Positions 8,354 through 17,634 are shown, numbered from the stretch's first letter. The stretch is 64,000 nucleotides of DNA from JAHEME01 sp034435035 (GCA_034435035.1 DAOTXW010000041.1:62001-126000); one strand, 5' to 3'. The notes: generated by a model not told the origin, from the sequence alone. Translations and numbers: made by a program.

Positions 8354-10309
8354 ATGTCCGACGCTCAAGATCAGAACCGTCCGATCTGGATCGGGCTGGC
8401 TGCTTTTGTGGGAACGTTCCTCGTCATTCCGATCTGGGATCTCTATGCGCTGATCTATACCCTGCGAACCGGGATGCAGGCGCGGCGATCCACTGGCAGC
8501 GAAGCCGGGCTGGCTATCACGCTGCAACCTGTCAGGCGCATCATCTTCCTGCTGTTGGCTTACGCCGTGGCCCTGTTCGGTGCCACAGCCTTTCGTGGCG
8601 TCGTGACCCAGCCCGGTCCATTCGGCTTTGTGGCAACGGGCGTGCGGAACTACCGCGATCTGGTCGGTGACCCGGCATGCTGTGAGATGTCATCCGTCCT
8701 GGGCGTCGCCGTCAGCGACCTGCTCGCCCAGCGGCTTCCAAACACGCTGCGGCTGCTGGCGGCAATCTCAGTGGCGGGAATGCTCTTAGCAGCCTTGCTG
8801 ATGACCGTGGCTCTGCTGGTGCATCGCCTGTCGCAGCGGCGCGAAGGGCTCGGCGCTGTGGTCTACAGCCTGCTGCGGCTCGGCGCGGTCCGGGTGATGG
8901 CAGCGCCTCTGGCCGGGGTGGCTCTGGTAGCCGTTCTGTTTGTGGCGATTCGCTTTCAACTGCTGCCCTATGGCGGCATCACCAGTCTGCGGGCGGCCGA
9001 TGCCGGGTCTCTGACGGATCTGGTTCGCCATCTCATCCTGCCTTCTTTCGTCGGTGCGCTGCTCCCCGCTCTGCTGGCTGCGCAGGCTGGCGTGCGCGGC
9101 TGGACGGGCTGGGAAGAACGCACGGGCCGTCGGGACAGTTCCCGCTGGGTGATGCTGGGTACAGAGGCTGCGCGGGCATTTTACGATCAGGCAGGCTGGA
9201 TTGTGGGCAGTCTGCTGCTGATCGAGTCGCTGCTGGCCTACCCCGGGATCGGCGCGCTGCTGCTGGACTCGATTGTCGGCCAGGACGCCGCCGTGCTGGT
9301 GGGCACGCTGAGCCTGCTGCCGCTGTGGCTGCTGATCGCCCGGCTGCGGTCCGCGCTGACAGCCAGCTTTCAGCGCGCCTGGCTCTTCATAAATCCGGCG
9401 CCGACGACTCCCCGCACGCCAGCCTCCCAAAGAGCAGTGGCCAGCCACCCGCACCCCCGTCCGCTGGATCGCATCTGGCTGGGTGTGGCGGTGGTACTGT
9501 TCCTGGTGCCGCTGGTGTCAATCATGCGAGGGCTCATCGCTTCCCCTCATGATCCGCAGGCGAGCAACCCCCAGGCTGTCTATGAGCCACCTTCCCCTGA
9601 TCATCCGCTGGGCACCGACCAGCTCGGGCGCGATGTGCAGAGCCGCATCTATCAGGCGCAGCGGGTGACACTGGGGATTGCGCTGAGCGCCGGGCTGGTC
9701 GCGCTGGTATTTGGCGGCCTGTGGGGCGGGCTGAGCACGCTGCTGACAGGATGGCGCGGGCAGGCCGGCGAGTGGCTGGCTGACCTGATACGCCTGCCTG
9801 CGGAAGCTGCTATGCTGCTCCACCCTGCGCTGGTCGTGATGGCCTTCACCGTCAGTTTCTACAGCATCACCTTTGTCACGCGGGCCGGACAATCCCTCAC
9901 GATGGTTGGCTGGGCTATTGGGCTGGCTTTGACGCCGCGCATGGCATGGGCTGTCGAGACGCTGTGGGCCGCGGCGCCGCCCGGTCGGACGCTTCGCTGG
10001 CGGCTGGGCGGGACGATGATCATCCTCTTCGCGGCGGCGGTGTTTGTGGCTTTCCAGTACAGTGTGGCCATCGACCTGATAGGGCTGGGGGTGCAGGCGC
10101 CAACCGCCTCGCTGGGGAACATGCTGACGGGATGGCAGGAGATTCTGGGCGGCACAGCCGCGGTCAACGACGCACGCTTCTATCTGCTGGGCACAAACCT
10201 GGGGGCTGCTGCCGGCGTCCCGGCGATGGCTCTGTACTTGCTGAGCGATGCCCTGACGGATTTCTTTGGCTTCCAGCGCAAGGGTTTCCTGCCGCGCCTG
10301 CTCGGGTAG
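8354..10309 (+). CDS. Fused DppB-DppC-type ABC permease, orphan
   Basis: A 651-residue polytopic protein that joins two peptide/nickel-type ABC permeases. The N-terminal half (to about residue 350) has the DppB-like QRLPNTLRLLAAIS before its core helices and AYPGIGALLLDSI near its end. The C-terminal half (from about 380) has the DppC hallmark DHPLGTDQLGRDVQSRI and, later, LIGLGVQAPTASLGNML. The EAA coupling loops that normally contact the ATPase are shortened or unrecognisable in both halves. No ATPase or solute-binding gene is nearby. GGAGGG lies just before the ATG. Transport activity is therefore doubtful unless distant ATPases serve it. Confidence 0.8.
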   Translation: MSDAQDQNRPIWIGLAAFVGTFLVIPIWDLYALIYTLRTGMQARRSTGSEAGLAITLQPVRRIIFLLLAYAVALFGATAFRGVVTQPGPFGFVATGVRNYRDLVGDPACCEMSSVLGVAVSDLLAQRLPNTLRLLAAISVAGMLLAALLMTVALLVHRLSQRREGLGAVVYSLLRLGAVRVMAAPLAGVALVAVLFVAIRFQLLPYGGITSLRAADAGSLTDLVRHLILPSFVGALLPALLAAQAGVRGWTGWEERTGRRDSSRWVMLGTEAARAFYDQAGWIVGSLLLIESLLAYPGIGALLLDSIVGQDAAVLVGTLSLLPLWLLIARLRSALTASFQRAWLFINPAPTTPRTPASQRAVASHPHPRPLDRIWLGVAVVLFLVPLVSIMRGLIASPHDPQASNPQAVYEPPSPDHPLGTDQLGRDVQSRIYQAQRVTLGIALSAGLVALVFGGLWGGLSTLLTGWRGQAGEWLADLIRLPAEAAMLLHPALVVMAFTVSFYSITFVTRAGQSLTMVGWAIGLALTPRMAWAVETLWAAAPPGRTLRWRLGGTMIILFAAAVFVAFQYSVAIDLIGLGVQAPTASLGNMLTGWQEILGGTAAVNDARFYLLGTNLGAAAGVPAMALYLLSDALTDFFGFQRKGFLPRLLG

Positions 10310-10352
10310 CGGTGCCGGGCGCCCTTACTCTCATTGACTCAGGATGCATACA

Positions 10353-13187
10353 ATGACCAATCAACCCTGGCACAGCCTATCATCAGACCGCGTGCTGGAG
10401 ATTCTTCAGGTCGATCCAGTCCGCGGGCTTGGCGCGGTCGAGGCACAGGAGCGCCTCAAGACATACGGGCGCAACGAACTCTATGAACAGCCGCGCCCCG
10501 GTTTCCTGGCGCGTCTGCTGGCTCAGTTCAAGAACATGGTGGTGCTGCTGCTGATCGGTGCCAGCATTGTCTCGGCTGTTCTGGGCGAGTATTACGAGGC
10601 CGGGGCGATCATTCTGATCGTGATTCTGAACGCGGCGCTGGGGGTGATTCAGGAAGGCCGCGCCGAAGAGGCGCTGGCGGCGCTCAAAAAGATGTCCGCG
10701 CCGGAGGCTCATGTGCTGCGCGGTGGGCACGTGATCAGTATCCCGGAGGCAGAAGTCGTACCCGGCGATATCGTGCTCCTGGAGGCAGGGAACTACGTCC
10801 CGGCTGATGTGCGCCTGCTCGAGACGGCAAACCTTCAGATCGATGAGGCATCGCTGACCGGCGAATCGGTGCCTGTTCACAAGGACGCAGCGGCAGCGGT
10901 CGCTGAAGATGCCGGCCTGGGGGATCGCAAGACGATGGGCTACAAGAGCACCATCGCCACTTATGGTCGCGGCACGGCTGTCATCGTCGCTACCGGTATG
11001 CAGACCCAGATTGGGAAGATCGCTGAGATGATCCAGGCGGTGGAAGAGGAAGATACTCCCCTGCAACGTCGGCTGGATCAGCTGGGGTCGTGGCTGGCTT
11101 ATGGGGCGTTGGTGATCTGCGGGGTGGTATTCGTGGTCGCATTTGGTCGCGCCTCGCGCGAGATCGCCCTCAGTATAGGCATCACCTCTCCCGGCGAGCT
11201 ACTTGGATCGCTGGGACGCCCGGAGGTGCGCGACCCGCTGCAGCAGGCCGGGCTGGATGCGTTTCTGACCGCAGTCGCGCTGGCCATTGCCGCCGTTCCC
11301 GAGGGCTTGCCGGCTATCGTCACCATCAATCTGGCGATGGGTATGCGCGAGATGGTCGCCCGCAATGCGTTGATCCGCCGCCTGCCTGCTGTCGAGACGC
11401 TTGGCAGCGCATCCGCTATCGCCTCCGACAAAACAGGCACTCTCACGCAGAACGAGATGACCGTCGTCAAAGTCTATCTGCCCGATATCCTGCTGGATAT
11501 CACCGGGCGCGGCTATGAGCCAACCGGGAGCTTTCAGCGGGAGGGCATCACGCTTGACCCCTATGATGTGCCTGATCTGATCCATCTGCTGCGGGGCGCT
11601 CTGCTGGCCAGCGATGCTCGTCTGGAGCCGCTGGAGGACGATGCCAACGGCCGATCCTACCGGATTGCCGGCGACCCGACGGAAGGGGCGCTGGTGGTAG
11701 CGGCGGCCAAGGCCGATCTGCTGCGCGAGCAGGTTGAGGACGAGCTGCCCCGTGAAGACGAGATCCCGTTCGACTCGGTTCGTAAGCGGATGAGCACCCT
11801 GCACAGCCAGCAGGAATCAGATGAGCACATCCTGTTCGTTAAGGGCGCGCCGGACCTGGTGCTCGATCTGTGCACCCGCTACTACTTCAAGGGTGATATT
11901 AAACCGCTGACCCCTGAATTCAGGGAGCATATTGCCAACGTTAACCGCGATATGGCACGGCAGGCACTGCGCGTCCTGGCTGTAGCCGAGAGGCGCTTTG
12001 AGCAGCATCCCGAAGCTCTGTCGCACGAAGAGCATGAAACCGACCTCACCTTCATCGGTCTGATCGGGATGATCGATCCTGCGCGCCCGGAGGTGGGACC
12101 GGCGATTGAACGGGCGCGGCATGCCGGGATCAAGACAGTGATGGTGACCGGCGATTATCCGGACACGGCACGGGCCATCGCCCAGGAGATCGGGCTGATC
12201 CGGTCAGATGCAGAGCAGGTGATCACCGGCGCCGAACTGCAAGTCATGAGCGATGATGATCTGGCGCAGGCTGTTGACAGCGTCTCGGTATTTGCCCGCG
12301 TTTCCCCGGAGCATAAAGTGCGGATTGTAGATGCCTTCCGACGCCGTAACTATGTGGTGGCGATGACCGGCGACGGCGTCAACGACGCTCCCGCCCTCAA
12401 ACGGGCCAGCATCGGTGTGGCGATGGGCATCACGGGCACTGATGTCAGCAAGGAAACGGCAGACATGGTGCTGACAGATGATAACTATGCCAGTATCGTC
12501 AACGCTGTGGAGCAGGGGCGGATCATCTACGACAACATCCGCAAGTTCGTGGCCTTCCTGCTGACCTGTAACCTGGCCGAGATCGCCGTGATCTTCATCG
12601 GCACCCTGCTGGGCTACCCCCAGATCCTGACGCCGATTCAGTTGTTGTGGCTGAACCTGCTCACCGACGGAGCGCCGGCGCTGGCCCTGGGCGTGGAGAA
12701 GGGCGATCCGGATGTTATGGATCGGCAGCCGCGCCCGCAGGATGAACCGGTGATCAATAAAGTGCTGCTGATCAACACCATCATCCAGACGATCGCCAAG
12801 ACCGCTGTGACACTGGCGGGATTCTATCTGGGCCTGAACCAGGGCGGGTTGGAAGAAGGGCGAAGCGTAGCCTTCACAGTGCTGGCCTTTTCGGAGCTGC
12901 TCCGCGCCTACAGCGCACGCTCCGAGTTCTACACAATCTTCAAGATCGGTCCCTTCAGCAACAAGTGGATGCAGTATGCGGTGCTGATTTCGGTCGTTCT
13001 GCTGCTGGCGGTGGTCTACCTCCCCTTCCTGCAGCCAATCTTCGACACGATGGCTCTGACGCTGCGCGACTGGATCGAGATCATCCCGCTGGTGCTGCTG
13101 CCAACCGTCATTGCGGAGATCACGAAGCCCTTTCTGCGGGGCATGGTGCAGCGCCCGGCTGCCGCTTCCGCTGCTGCCGGGGATTAA
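10353..13187 (+). CDS. P-type Ca2+-transporting ATPase (P2A-like)
   Basis: A 944-residue cation pump. All catalytic landmarks are present: TGES in the actuator domain, the phosphorylation motif DKTGTLT, and GDGVNDAPALKRA in the P domain. Ion-site residues fit calcium pumps: PEGLP in helix M4, the N and E of CNLAEI in M5, and NLLTDGAPALALG in M6. The usual ten helices and full length are seen. An ATG 9 bp upstream is in frame, but the AGG that can act as Shine-Dalgarno is adjacent to it and correctly spaced only for the ATG at 10353. It follows the permease by about 40 bp and could be co-transcribed with it. Confidence 0.93.
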   Translation: MTNQPWHSLSSDRVLEILQVDPVRGLGAVEAQERLKTYGRNELYEQPRPGFLARLLAQFKNMVVLLLIGASIVSAVLGEYYEAGAIILIVILNAALGVIQEGRAEEALAALKKMSAPEAHVLRGGHVISIPEAEVVPGDIVLLEAGNYVPADVRLLETANLQIDEASLTGESVPVHKDAAAAVAEDAGLGDRKTMGYKSTIATYGRGTAVIVATGMQTQIGKIAEMIQAVEEEDTPLQRRLDQLGSWLAYGALVICGVVFVVAFGRASREIALSIGITSPGELLGSLGRPEVRDPLQQAGLDAFLTAVALAIAAVPEGLPAIVTINLAMGMREMVARNALIRRLPAVETLGSASAIASDKTGTLTQNEMTVVKVYLPDILLDITGRGYEPTGSFQREGITLDPYDVPDLIHLLRGALLASDARLEPLEDDANGRSYRIAGDPTEGALVVAAAKADLLREQVEDELPREDEIPFDSVRKRMSTLHSQQESDEHILFVKGAPDLVLDLCTRYYFKGDIKPLTPEFREHIANVNRDMARQALRVLAVAERRFEQHPEALSHEEHETDLTFIGLIGMIDPARPEVGPAIERARHAGIKTVMVTGDYPDTARAIAQEIGLIRSDAEQVITGAELQVMSDDDLAQAVDSVSVFARVSPEHKVRIVDAFRRRNYVVAMTGDGVNDAPALKRASIGVAMGITGTDVSKETADMVLTDDNYASIVNAVEQGRIIYDNIRKFVAFLLTCNLAEIAVIFIGTLLGYPQILTPIQLLWLNLLTDGAPALALGVEKGDPDVMDRQPRPQDEPVINKVLLINTIIQTIAKTAVTLAGFYLGLNQGGLEEGRSVAFTVLAFSELLRAYSARSEFYTIFKIGPFSNKWMQYAVLISVVLLLAVVYLPFLQPIFDTMALTLRDWIEIIPLVLLPTVIAEITKPFLRGMVQRPAAASAAAGD

Positions 13188-13204
13188 TCCCCCATGTATC
13201 CAGA

Positions 13205-13240
13205 CAGGGGCAGGCTCATATCGACCTGCCCCTGGAGTTT
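13205..13240 (+). terminator. Terminator after the P-type ATPase
   Basis: A perfect 10-bp stem (13205-13214 with 13225-13234), a 10-nt loop and a short T-containing tail (GAGTTT). The weak tail lowers confidence. Confidence 0.6.
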
Positions 13241-13243
13241 CTG

Positions 13244-13272
13244 TTGCTGCCCGGGTTGGTTGCAACTATACT
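13244..13272 (+). promoter_or_regulatory. Promoter of the Thr/Pro-linker protein, leaderless type
   Basis: TTGCTG (13244-13249), a 17-bp spacer and TATACT (13267-13272). The ATG at 13280 starts 7 nt after the -10, and no Shine-Dalgarno sequence precedes it. Confidence 0.7.
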
Positions 13273-13279
13273 GAGCACA

Positions 13280-14227
13280 ATGGCCGGCTCATCTCCCCCA
13301 CGACGTGCTGCGCGATCCCGCCTGGAGCGCCGCACCCGTACCCTGACGATTGTGGCCGGGATACTGGCAGTGCTGGCGGTGGCGGCCGCCAGCTTAACGA
13401 CTCTGGCCCTTGCCAACCCGGAACGGGCCAGAGCGCTGCTCGCCAGTCAGCCCACGCCAACCCTCTTCCTGCTCAACCTGCCCGAGAGCACCTCCACGAC
13501 CGACCCGCGGGGGACTCTCCCGCCCAGCTGGACGCCGTCCAGCACGCCGCTGCCACCGCCCACGCTCACACCAAGCAATACCCCCACCCGCACGCCGACT
13601 CCGACCCGCACCACCACACCGGTGCCGACCCTGACATTCACCCCACCGGCTACCGTGGCCGACGGCTGGTATGAGATCGCGGTGCAGGAGGCCCGACTGG
13701 CGTTCCAGCTGACAAGCACATGGAGTGCCCTGACCCTGCTGGGCCGCGATCCGGGGGCCGCACTGGCCGAGGTTGGCCAGCGCGACCCTGCCCTGGCGCA
13801 ATCCCTGCGTGACGGGCTGGGGCAGGCTGTGCTGGAGAATCTGATCCTGGTGGCTTTTGACACAGCCACCGCCACAGATTTCTACATCGTCAACCTGACG
13901 ATGGCCTATGCGAGCCCGGCTTCTGGCTCCACCATCGATGCTGTGCGTGACCTGCATCTCCAGATTTACGAAAGCAGCGACTTCTACGAAGTGCTGGCAA
14001 CTGACAGCACCCGGGTGGACTTTCAACCTGCCTATCGCATCCGCTACACCAGCCCATTTGAGAGCGAGGCAGGCGCTACCACCGTCTATCACCTCGAGGT
14101 GATCAGCGAGCAGCGGCGCAGCCAGGAACCCCTGCTGCTGATCACCCTTTCGACCAGCCAGGAGCGCCGCAACATCTATGAGGCGCTCCTGGACCGGATC
14201 GTCAGCACGATCCGATTTACCCGTTGA
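13280..14227 (+). CDS. Exported or membrane-anchored protein with Thr/Pro-rich linker
   Basis: A 315-residue protein: a basic N terminus, one hydrophobic anchor (about residues 18-42), a Thr/Pro/Ser-rich linker to about residue 125, then a globular domain of about 185 residues. The domain starts near DGWYEIAVQEARLAF and ends with a helix VSTIRFTR; its alternation of strands and a closing helix resembles extracytoplasmic PsbP/Mog1-type domains, though I cannot confirm this. It has its own promoter and stands just before hutU, which has a separate Shine-Dalgarno site 27 bp downstream. Confidence 0.7.
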   Translation: MAGSSPPRRAARSRLERRTRTLTIVAGILAVLAVAAASLTTLALANPERARALLASQPTPTLFLLNLPESTSTTDPRGTLPPSWTPSSTPLPPPTLTPSNTPTRTPTPTRTTTPVPTLTFTPPATVADGWYEIAVQEARLAFQLTSTWSALTLLGRDPGAALAEVGQRDPALAQSLRDGLGQAVLENLILVAFDTATATDFYIVNLTMAYASPASGSTIDAVRDLHLQIYESSDFYEVLATDSTRVDFQPAYRIRYTSPFESEAGATTVYHLEVISEQRRSQEPLLLITLSTSQERRNIYEALLDRIVSTIRFTR

Positions 14228-14254
14228 ACCGTCGGAAGTCAGGAGGGCCTTGCC

Positions 14255-15922
14255 ATGCTCCGCACCATCCGCGCTCCGCGCGGCACTCACATCACCTGCA
14301 AGGGCTGGCTTCAGGAAGCTGCCATGCGCATGCTGATGAACAACCTTGATCCGGATGTCGCGGGTGACCCGGAGCATCTGATCGTTTACGGCGGACGGGG
14401 GCGCGCCGCACGCAACTGGGAATGCTTCGATGCGATCATTGCTACCCTCAAAGAGCTTGAAAACGACGAAACCCTGCTGGTGCAGTCCGGCAAACCGGTA
14501 GCGGTGTTCACCAGCCACCCTGACGCGCCCCGTGTGCTGATCGCCAACTCCAATCTGGTGCCTCACTGGGCCACGCAGGAAGTGTTCGACGACCTGGAGC
14601 GGCAGGGGCTGATCATGTATGGTCAGATGACTGCCGGCAGCTGGATTTACATCGGGACGCAGGGCATCCTGCAGGGCACCTATGAGACGCTCGGGTCGCT
14701 GGCCCGGCAGAACGGCTGGGGATCCCTGAAGGGCAAGTTCGTCCTGACGGCTGGCCTGGGTGAGATGGGCGGCGCCCAGCCGCGGGCGATCACCATGAAC
14801 GAAGGGGTAGGGCTGGTCGTTGAGATCGATCCGTGGCGTGCGGAGCGCCGGCTGAAGACCCGCTATTTGGACGTGATCTCCACCGACCTCGAAGACGCGA
14901 TGACCCAGGTGGAGGAGGCGCTGCGCAAGGAGCAGCCTCTGTCGGTAGGGCTTATCGGCAACGCGGCGGACATTTTCCCCCGGCTGGTGGAGCTGGGAGT
15001 CACGCCCGATGTCGTCACCGATCAGACGCCCGCCCATGACTTCCTGGCTTACATCCCGCATGATATGACCTTCGAGGCTGCGCTTGCTCTGCGGGACCGC
15101 GATCCGGCAGCTTTCACCGAACGCTCCACCGCCTCGATGGCCCGCCACTGCCAGGCCATGCTGGACTTCCAGAAGAAGGGCGCCACTGTCTTTGACTACG
15201 GCAACAATCTGCGTCAGCGGGCCTATGATGCCGGTGTCGCCGATGCGTTCAGCTATCCGGGTTTTGTGCCAGCCTACGTAAGACCGCTGTTTTGCGAGGG
15301 GAAGGGGCCTTTCCGCTGGGTCGCCCTTTCCGGGGATCCACAGGATCTTTACCGCACCGATGAGGAAGTGATGCGGCTGTTCCCTCAGGACCAACATCTT
15401 CAGCGCTGGATCCGGATGGCGCAGACGCAGATCGCGTTTCAGGGGCTGCCGGCTCGCATCTGCTGGCTGGGCTATGGTGACCGGGCCAGGGCCGGACTGG
15501 CATTCAACGATCTGGTCGCACGCGGCGAGGTCAGTGCGCCGATTGTGATCGGGCGTGACCACCTGGATACAGGTTCGGTGGCTTCTCCGAATCGTGAAAC
15601 GGAGGGGATGCTGGATGGATCGGATCCGATTTCGGACTGGCCGATCCTGAATGCGCTGATCAATGCGGTTGGCGGCGCAACCTGGGTCAGCTTCCATCAC
15701 GGCGGCGGGGTCGGGATCGGATACAGCCAGCATGCCGGGCAGGTGATCGTTGCCGACGGAACTCCGGAGGCTGCCCGCCGTCTGGAGCGCGTCCTCACCA
15801 CCGATCCCGGAATGGGGGTAGTACGGCACGCCGATGCGGGGTATCCTCTGGCGGTGGAAACTGCCCGCCGCCATGGAATCAAGATGCCGATGCTCAAACG
15901 GCCACCGGATGGCGGCGAGTAG
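14255..15922 (+). CDS. hutU: Urocanate hydratase
   Basis: A 555-residue NAD+-dependent enzyme that converts urocanate to imidazolonepropionate, the second step of histidine degradation. The family signature is clear: VYGGRGRAARNWECFD, LLVQSGKPVAVF, then IGTQGILQGTYET and the NAD-binding TAGLGEMGGAQPRA, and HHGGGVGIGYSQHAG near the end. Length matches known urocanases. AGGAGG precedes the ATG. The usual partners hutH and hutI are not within the window, so the gene is isolated from the rest of the pathway here. Confidence 0.96.
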   Translation: MLRTIRAPRGTHITCKGWLQEAAMRMLMNNLDPDVAGDPEHLIVYGGRGRAARNWECFDAIIATLKELENDETLLVQSGKPVAVFTSHPDAPRVLIANSNLVPHWATQEVFDDLERQGLIMYGQMTAGSWIYIGTQGILQGTYETLGSLARQNGWGSLKGKFVLTAGLGEMGGAQPRAITMNEGVGLVVEIDPWRAERRLKTRYLDVISTDLEDAMTQVEEALRKEQPLSVGLIGNAADIFPRLVELGVTPDVVTDQTPAHDFLAYIPHDMTFEAALALRDRDPAAFTERSTASMARHCQAMLDFQKKGATVFDYGNNLRQRAYDAGVADAFSYPGFVPAYVRPLFCEGKGPFRWVALSGDPQDLYRTDEEVMRLFPQDQHLQRWIRMAQTQIAFQGLPARICWLGYGDRARAGLAFNDLVARGEVSAPIVIGRDHLDTGSVASPNRETEGMLDGSDPISDWPILNALINAVGGATWVSFHHGGGVGIGYSQHAGQVIVADGTPEAARRLERVLTTDPGMGVVRHADAGYPLAVETARRHGIKMPMLKRPPDGGE

Positions 15923-15973
15923 CCCGGCGCCTGCAGCCGGCAGAGCGGCTATCATGCAACCGAGGGAATAGGT

Positions 15974-16210
15974 TTGAGTCTGGATCATGTTCAACTGCGC
16001 AGCCTGGAGGCTTACCTGCAAGCCCGGCAGAACCCGGAGGAGTGCTGTGGGGGGCTGCGCCATACCCGGGCCTGGATCGTCAAACAGCTTGGCCGCCCCG
16101 ACCCACGGGTGCTGAACTGGCTGCTAACACAGGGCGCCACCTGCGACTGCGCCGTCAGCCTGCTGGCTCGCCAGATAGCCTGTGAAACCGACACATCCAT
16201 CTATCCCTGA
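15974..16210 (+). CDS. Small DUF2695-like protein
   Basis: A 78-residue protein with TRAWIVKQLG, RVLNWLLTQG and CDCAVSLL in order. This resembles the Pfam DUF2695 pattern of a helix followed by GxxCDCE, although the usual Glu after CDC is Ala here. It starts at a TTG with GAGGGA 6 nt upstream. Its end overlaps the next gene by 29 bp, so the two may be coupled. Function unknown. Confidence 0.5.
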   Translation: MSLDHVQLRSLEAYLQARQNPEECCGGLRHTRAWIVKQLGRPDPRVLNWLLTQGATCDCAVSLLARQIACETDTSIYP

Positions 16211-16898
16211 TCTGAGACTCCCGGGCGGGACGCTGGCGCTGGTCGGCAGCGGCGAATACCTTCCGGCCATGAGTCCGGTGGATCGGCTGTTGCTGGGTCG
16301 CCTTGCGGGCCCGGCGAAGGTGATCTGCCTGCCCACCGCCGCGGGGAGGGAAGATCCGGCGCGCATCCACTACTGGTCCACGCTGGGCGTCGGGCACTTC
16401 ATCAGCCTGGGCGCCGAGGCCCAGGCGCTACCCGTGATCGATCGCGCCAGCGCCAATGACCCCCGGCATGCTGCCGCGATTGTGGCAGCCAATCTGGTTT
16501 ACCTCTCGGGGGGACAGCCGGACTATCTATACCGCACGCTGGCAGGAACAGCCTGCTGGGACGCGATCATGGGGGTGCTGGCTGCCGGGGGAGTCGTGGC
16601 CGGATGCAGCGCAGGCGCGATGATCTTTGGCGCACGCGCCACTCCGTTCCCCTGGCATGGTGGCTTCGCGCTGCTGCCCGGCGCCCTGATCCTGCCCCAC
16701 TATGACGAAATCGCGCCGCAAATGGCACGCCTCGTCAAGGCGATCATGGCGCCGCGCCGCGCCGTGATCGGGATCGATGGCAACACCGCGCTGGTATGCA
16801 CATCCGCCGGAGGCAGCGTGGCCGGCAGCGGGGGGATCACCGTCTGGAAGAACGGTCGATCGGCGCGCTACACCCCGGGCGACGCGGTTTTCTGGTAG
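16182..16898 (+). CDS. Peptidase S51 / cyanophycinase-like hydrolase
   Basis: A 238-residue class I glutamine amidotransferase-fold protein of the dipeptidase E and cyanophycinase family. The nucleophile elbow GCSAGAM places the catalytic serine at residue 143; LSGGQP near residue 109 corresponds to the conserved GGxQ-type loop, and IDGNTAL lies in the C-terminal part. No signal peptide. It would cleave an aspartyl or isoaspartyl bond in peptides; a link with the neighbouring isoaspartate repair gene pcm is tempting but unproven. GTG start with no good Shine-Dalgarno, within the end of the upstream ORF. Confidence 0.75.
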   Translation: MKPTHPSIPDLRLPGGTLALVGSGEYLPAMSPVDRLLLGRLAGPAKVICLPTAAGREDPARIHYWSTLGVGHFISLGAEAQALPVIDRASANDPRHAAAIVAANLVYLSGGQPDYLYRTLAGTACWDAIMGVLAAGGVVAGCSAGAMIFGARATPFPWHGGFALLPGALILPHYDEIAPQMARLVKAIMAPRRAVIGIDGNTALVCTSAGGSVAGSGGITVWKNGRSARYTPGDAVFW

Positions 16899-16910
16899 GC
16901 GTCGGGCGAT

Positions 16911-17588
16911 TCAGCGGTCTTCTGCAAAACCGTAGCGGCCGAGCAGCGGCACAAACCGCACCGCGGTTTGCTGTTCGATGTGCAAACTTCCCCCTTTCCT
17001 CCTGACCACGATGATAGCCTGGTCGTGAAGCGTTCCAACGGGAATGACAAGCCGCCCGCCGTCAGCCAGCTGGTCGAGTAAAGGGTCTGGCAGGCGCGGC
17101 GCGGCGGCGGCTGTCAGGATGCAATCATAAGGGGCCGCCGCGGGGTGGCCCAGACTGCCATCTCCTACGATGATCGTGACGTTACCATACCCCAGGCCGC
17201 GCAGCCTTTCTTCGGCCAGCCGGGCCAGCTCCGGAATGCGGTCGATCCCGATCACATCGCCTGCCAGCTCAGCCAGGATGGCTGTCTGGTAGCCGGAGCC
17301 CACACCGATCTCCAGAACTCGATCCCGGGGCCCGGGGGCCAGCAACTGCGTCATCAGGGCCACTACATACGGCTGGGAGATCGTCTGTCCGGCGGGGATC
17401 GGCAGCGGACCATCTGCATAAGCCAGATGGCGCAGTTCGGGGGCAACGAACAGATGGCGAGGCACGCGGCGCATCGCCTGCAGCACGCGCGGATCATGGA
17501 TATCGCGCCCCTTCAGCTGCTGTTCGACCATGCGTTCGCGGGCATCCGCCATCTGCAGGTCATCCGGGCCAGCGTCCGGCAGCGACAA
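16911..17588 (-). CDS. pcm: Protein-L-isoaspartate O-methyltransferase
   Basis: A 225-residue SAM-dependent enzyme that methylates isoaspartyl residues in damaged proteins to start their repair. It shows RMVEQQLKGRDI and VLQAMRRVPRHLFV at the N terminus, GQTISQPYVVALM, and the SAM motif VLEIGVGSGYQTAIL followed by the acidic loop VIGIDR. Length is typical. The start is TTG with AGGAGG 8 nt upstream, a strong case for a non-ATG start. A TATAAT box lies about 40 bp upstream. It converges with the S51 hydrolase, 12 bp apart. Confidence 0.94.
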   Translation of the reverse strand: MSLPDAGPDDLQMADARERMVEQQLKGRDIHDPRVLQAMRRVPRHLFVAPELRHLAYADGPLPIPAGQTISQPYVVALMTQLLAPGPRDRVLEIGVGSGYQTAILAELAGDVIGIDRIPELARLAEERLRGLGYGNVTIIVGDGSLGHPAAAPYDCILTAAAAPRLPDPLLDQLADGGRLVIPVGTLHDQAIIVVRRKGGSLHIEQQTAVRFVPLLGRYGFAEDR

Positions 17589-17628
17589 CGGCTCAGCCTC
17601 CTGGTGTACCGAACGGCTACCTCTATTT

Positions 17629-17634
17629 ATTATA
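17629..17634 (-). promoter_or_regulatory. -10 box of pcm
   Basis: Consensus TATAAT on the minus strand, about 40 bp before the pcm TTG start. No convincing -35 box is visible. Confidence 0.45.

Noticed and set aside
13179..13192. Perfect 14-bp palindrome GGGGATTAATCCCC.
   Set aside because: It straddles the stop codon of the P-type ATPase gene; a hairpin terminator just downstream explains the region better.
13394..16063. An 889-codon open frame on the minus strand.
   Set aside because: It is antisense to hutU and the Thr/Pro-linker gene, both supported by family motifs and start signals; its translation resembles no family and is typical of GC-rich antisense frames.
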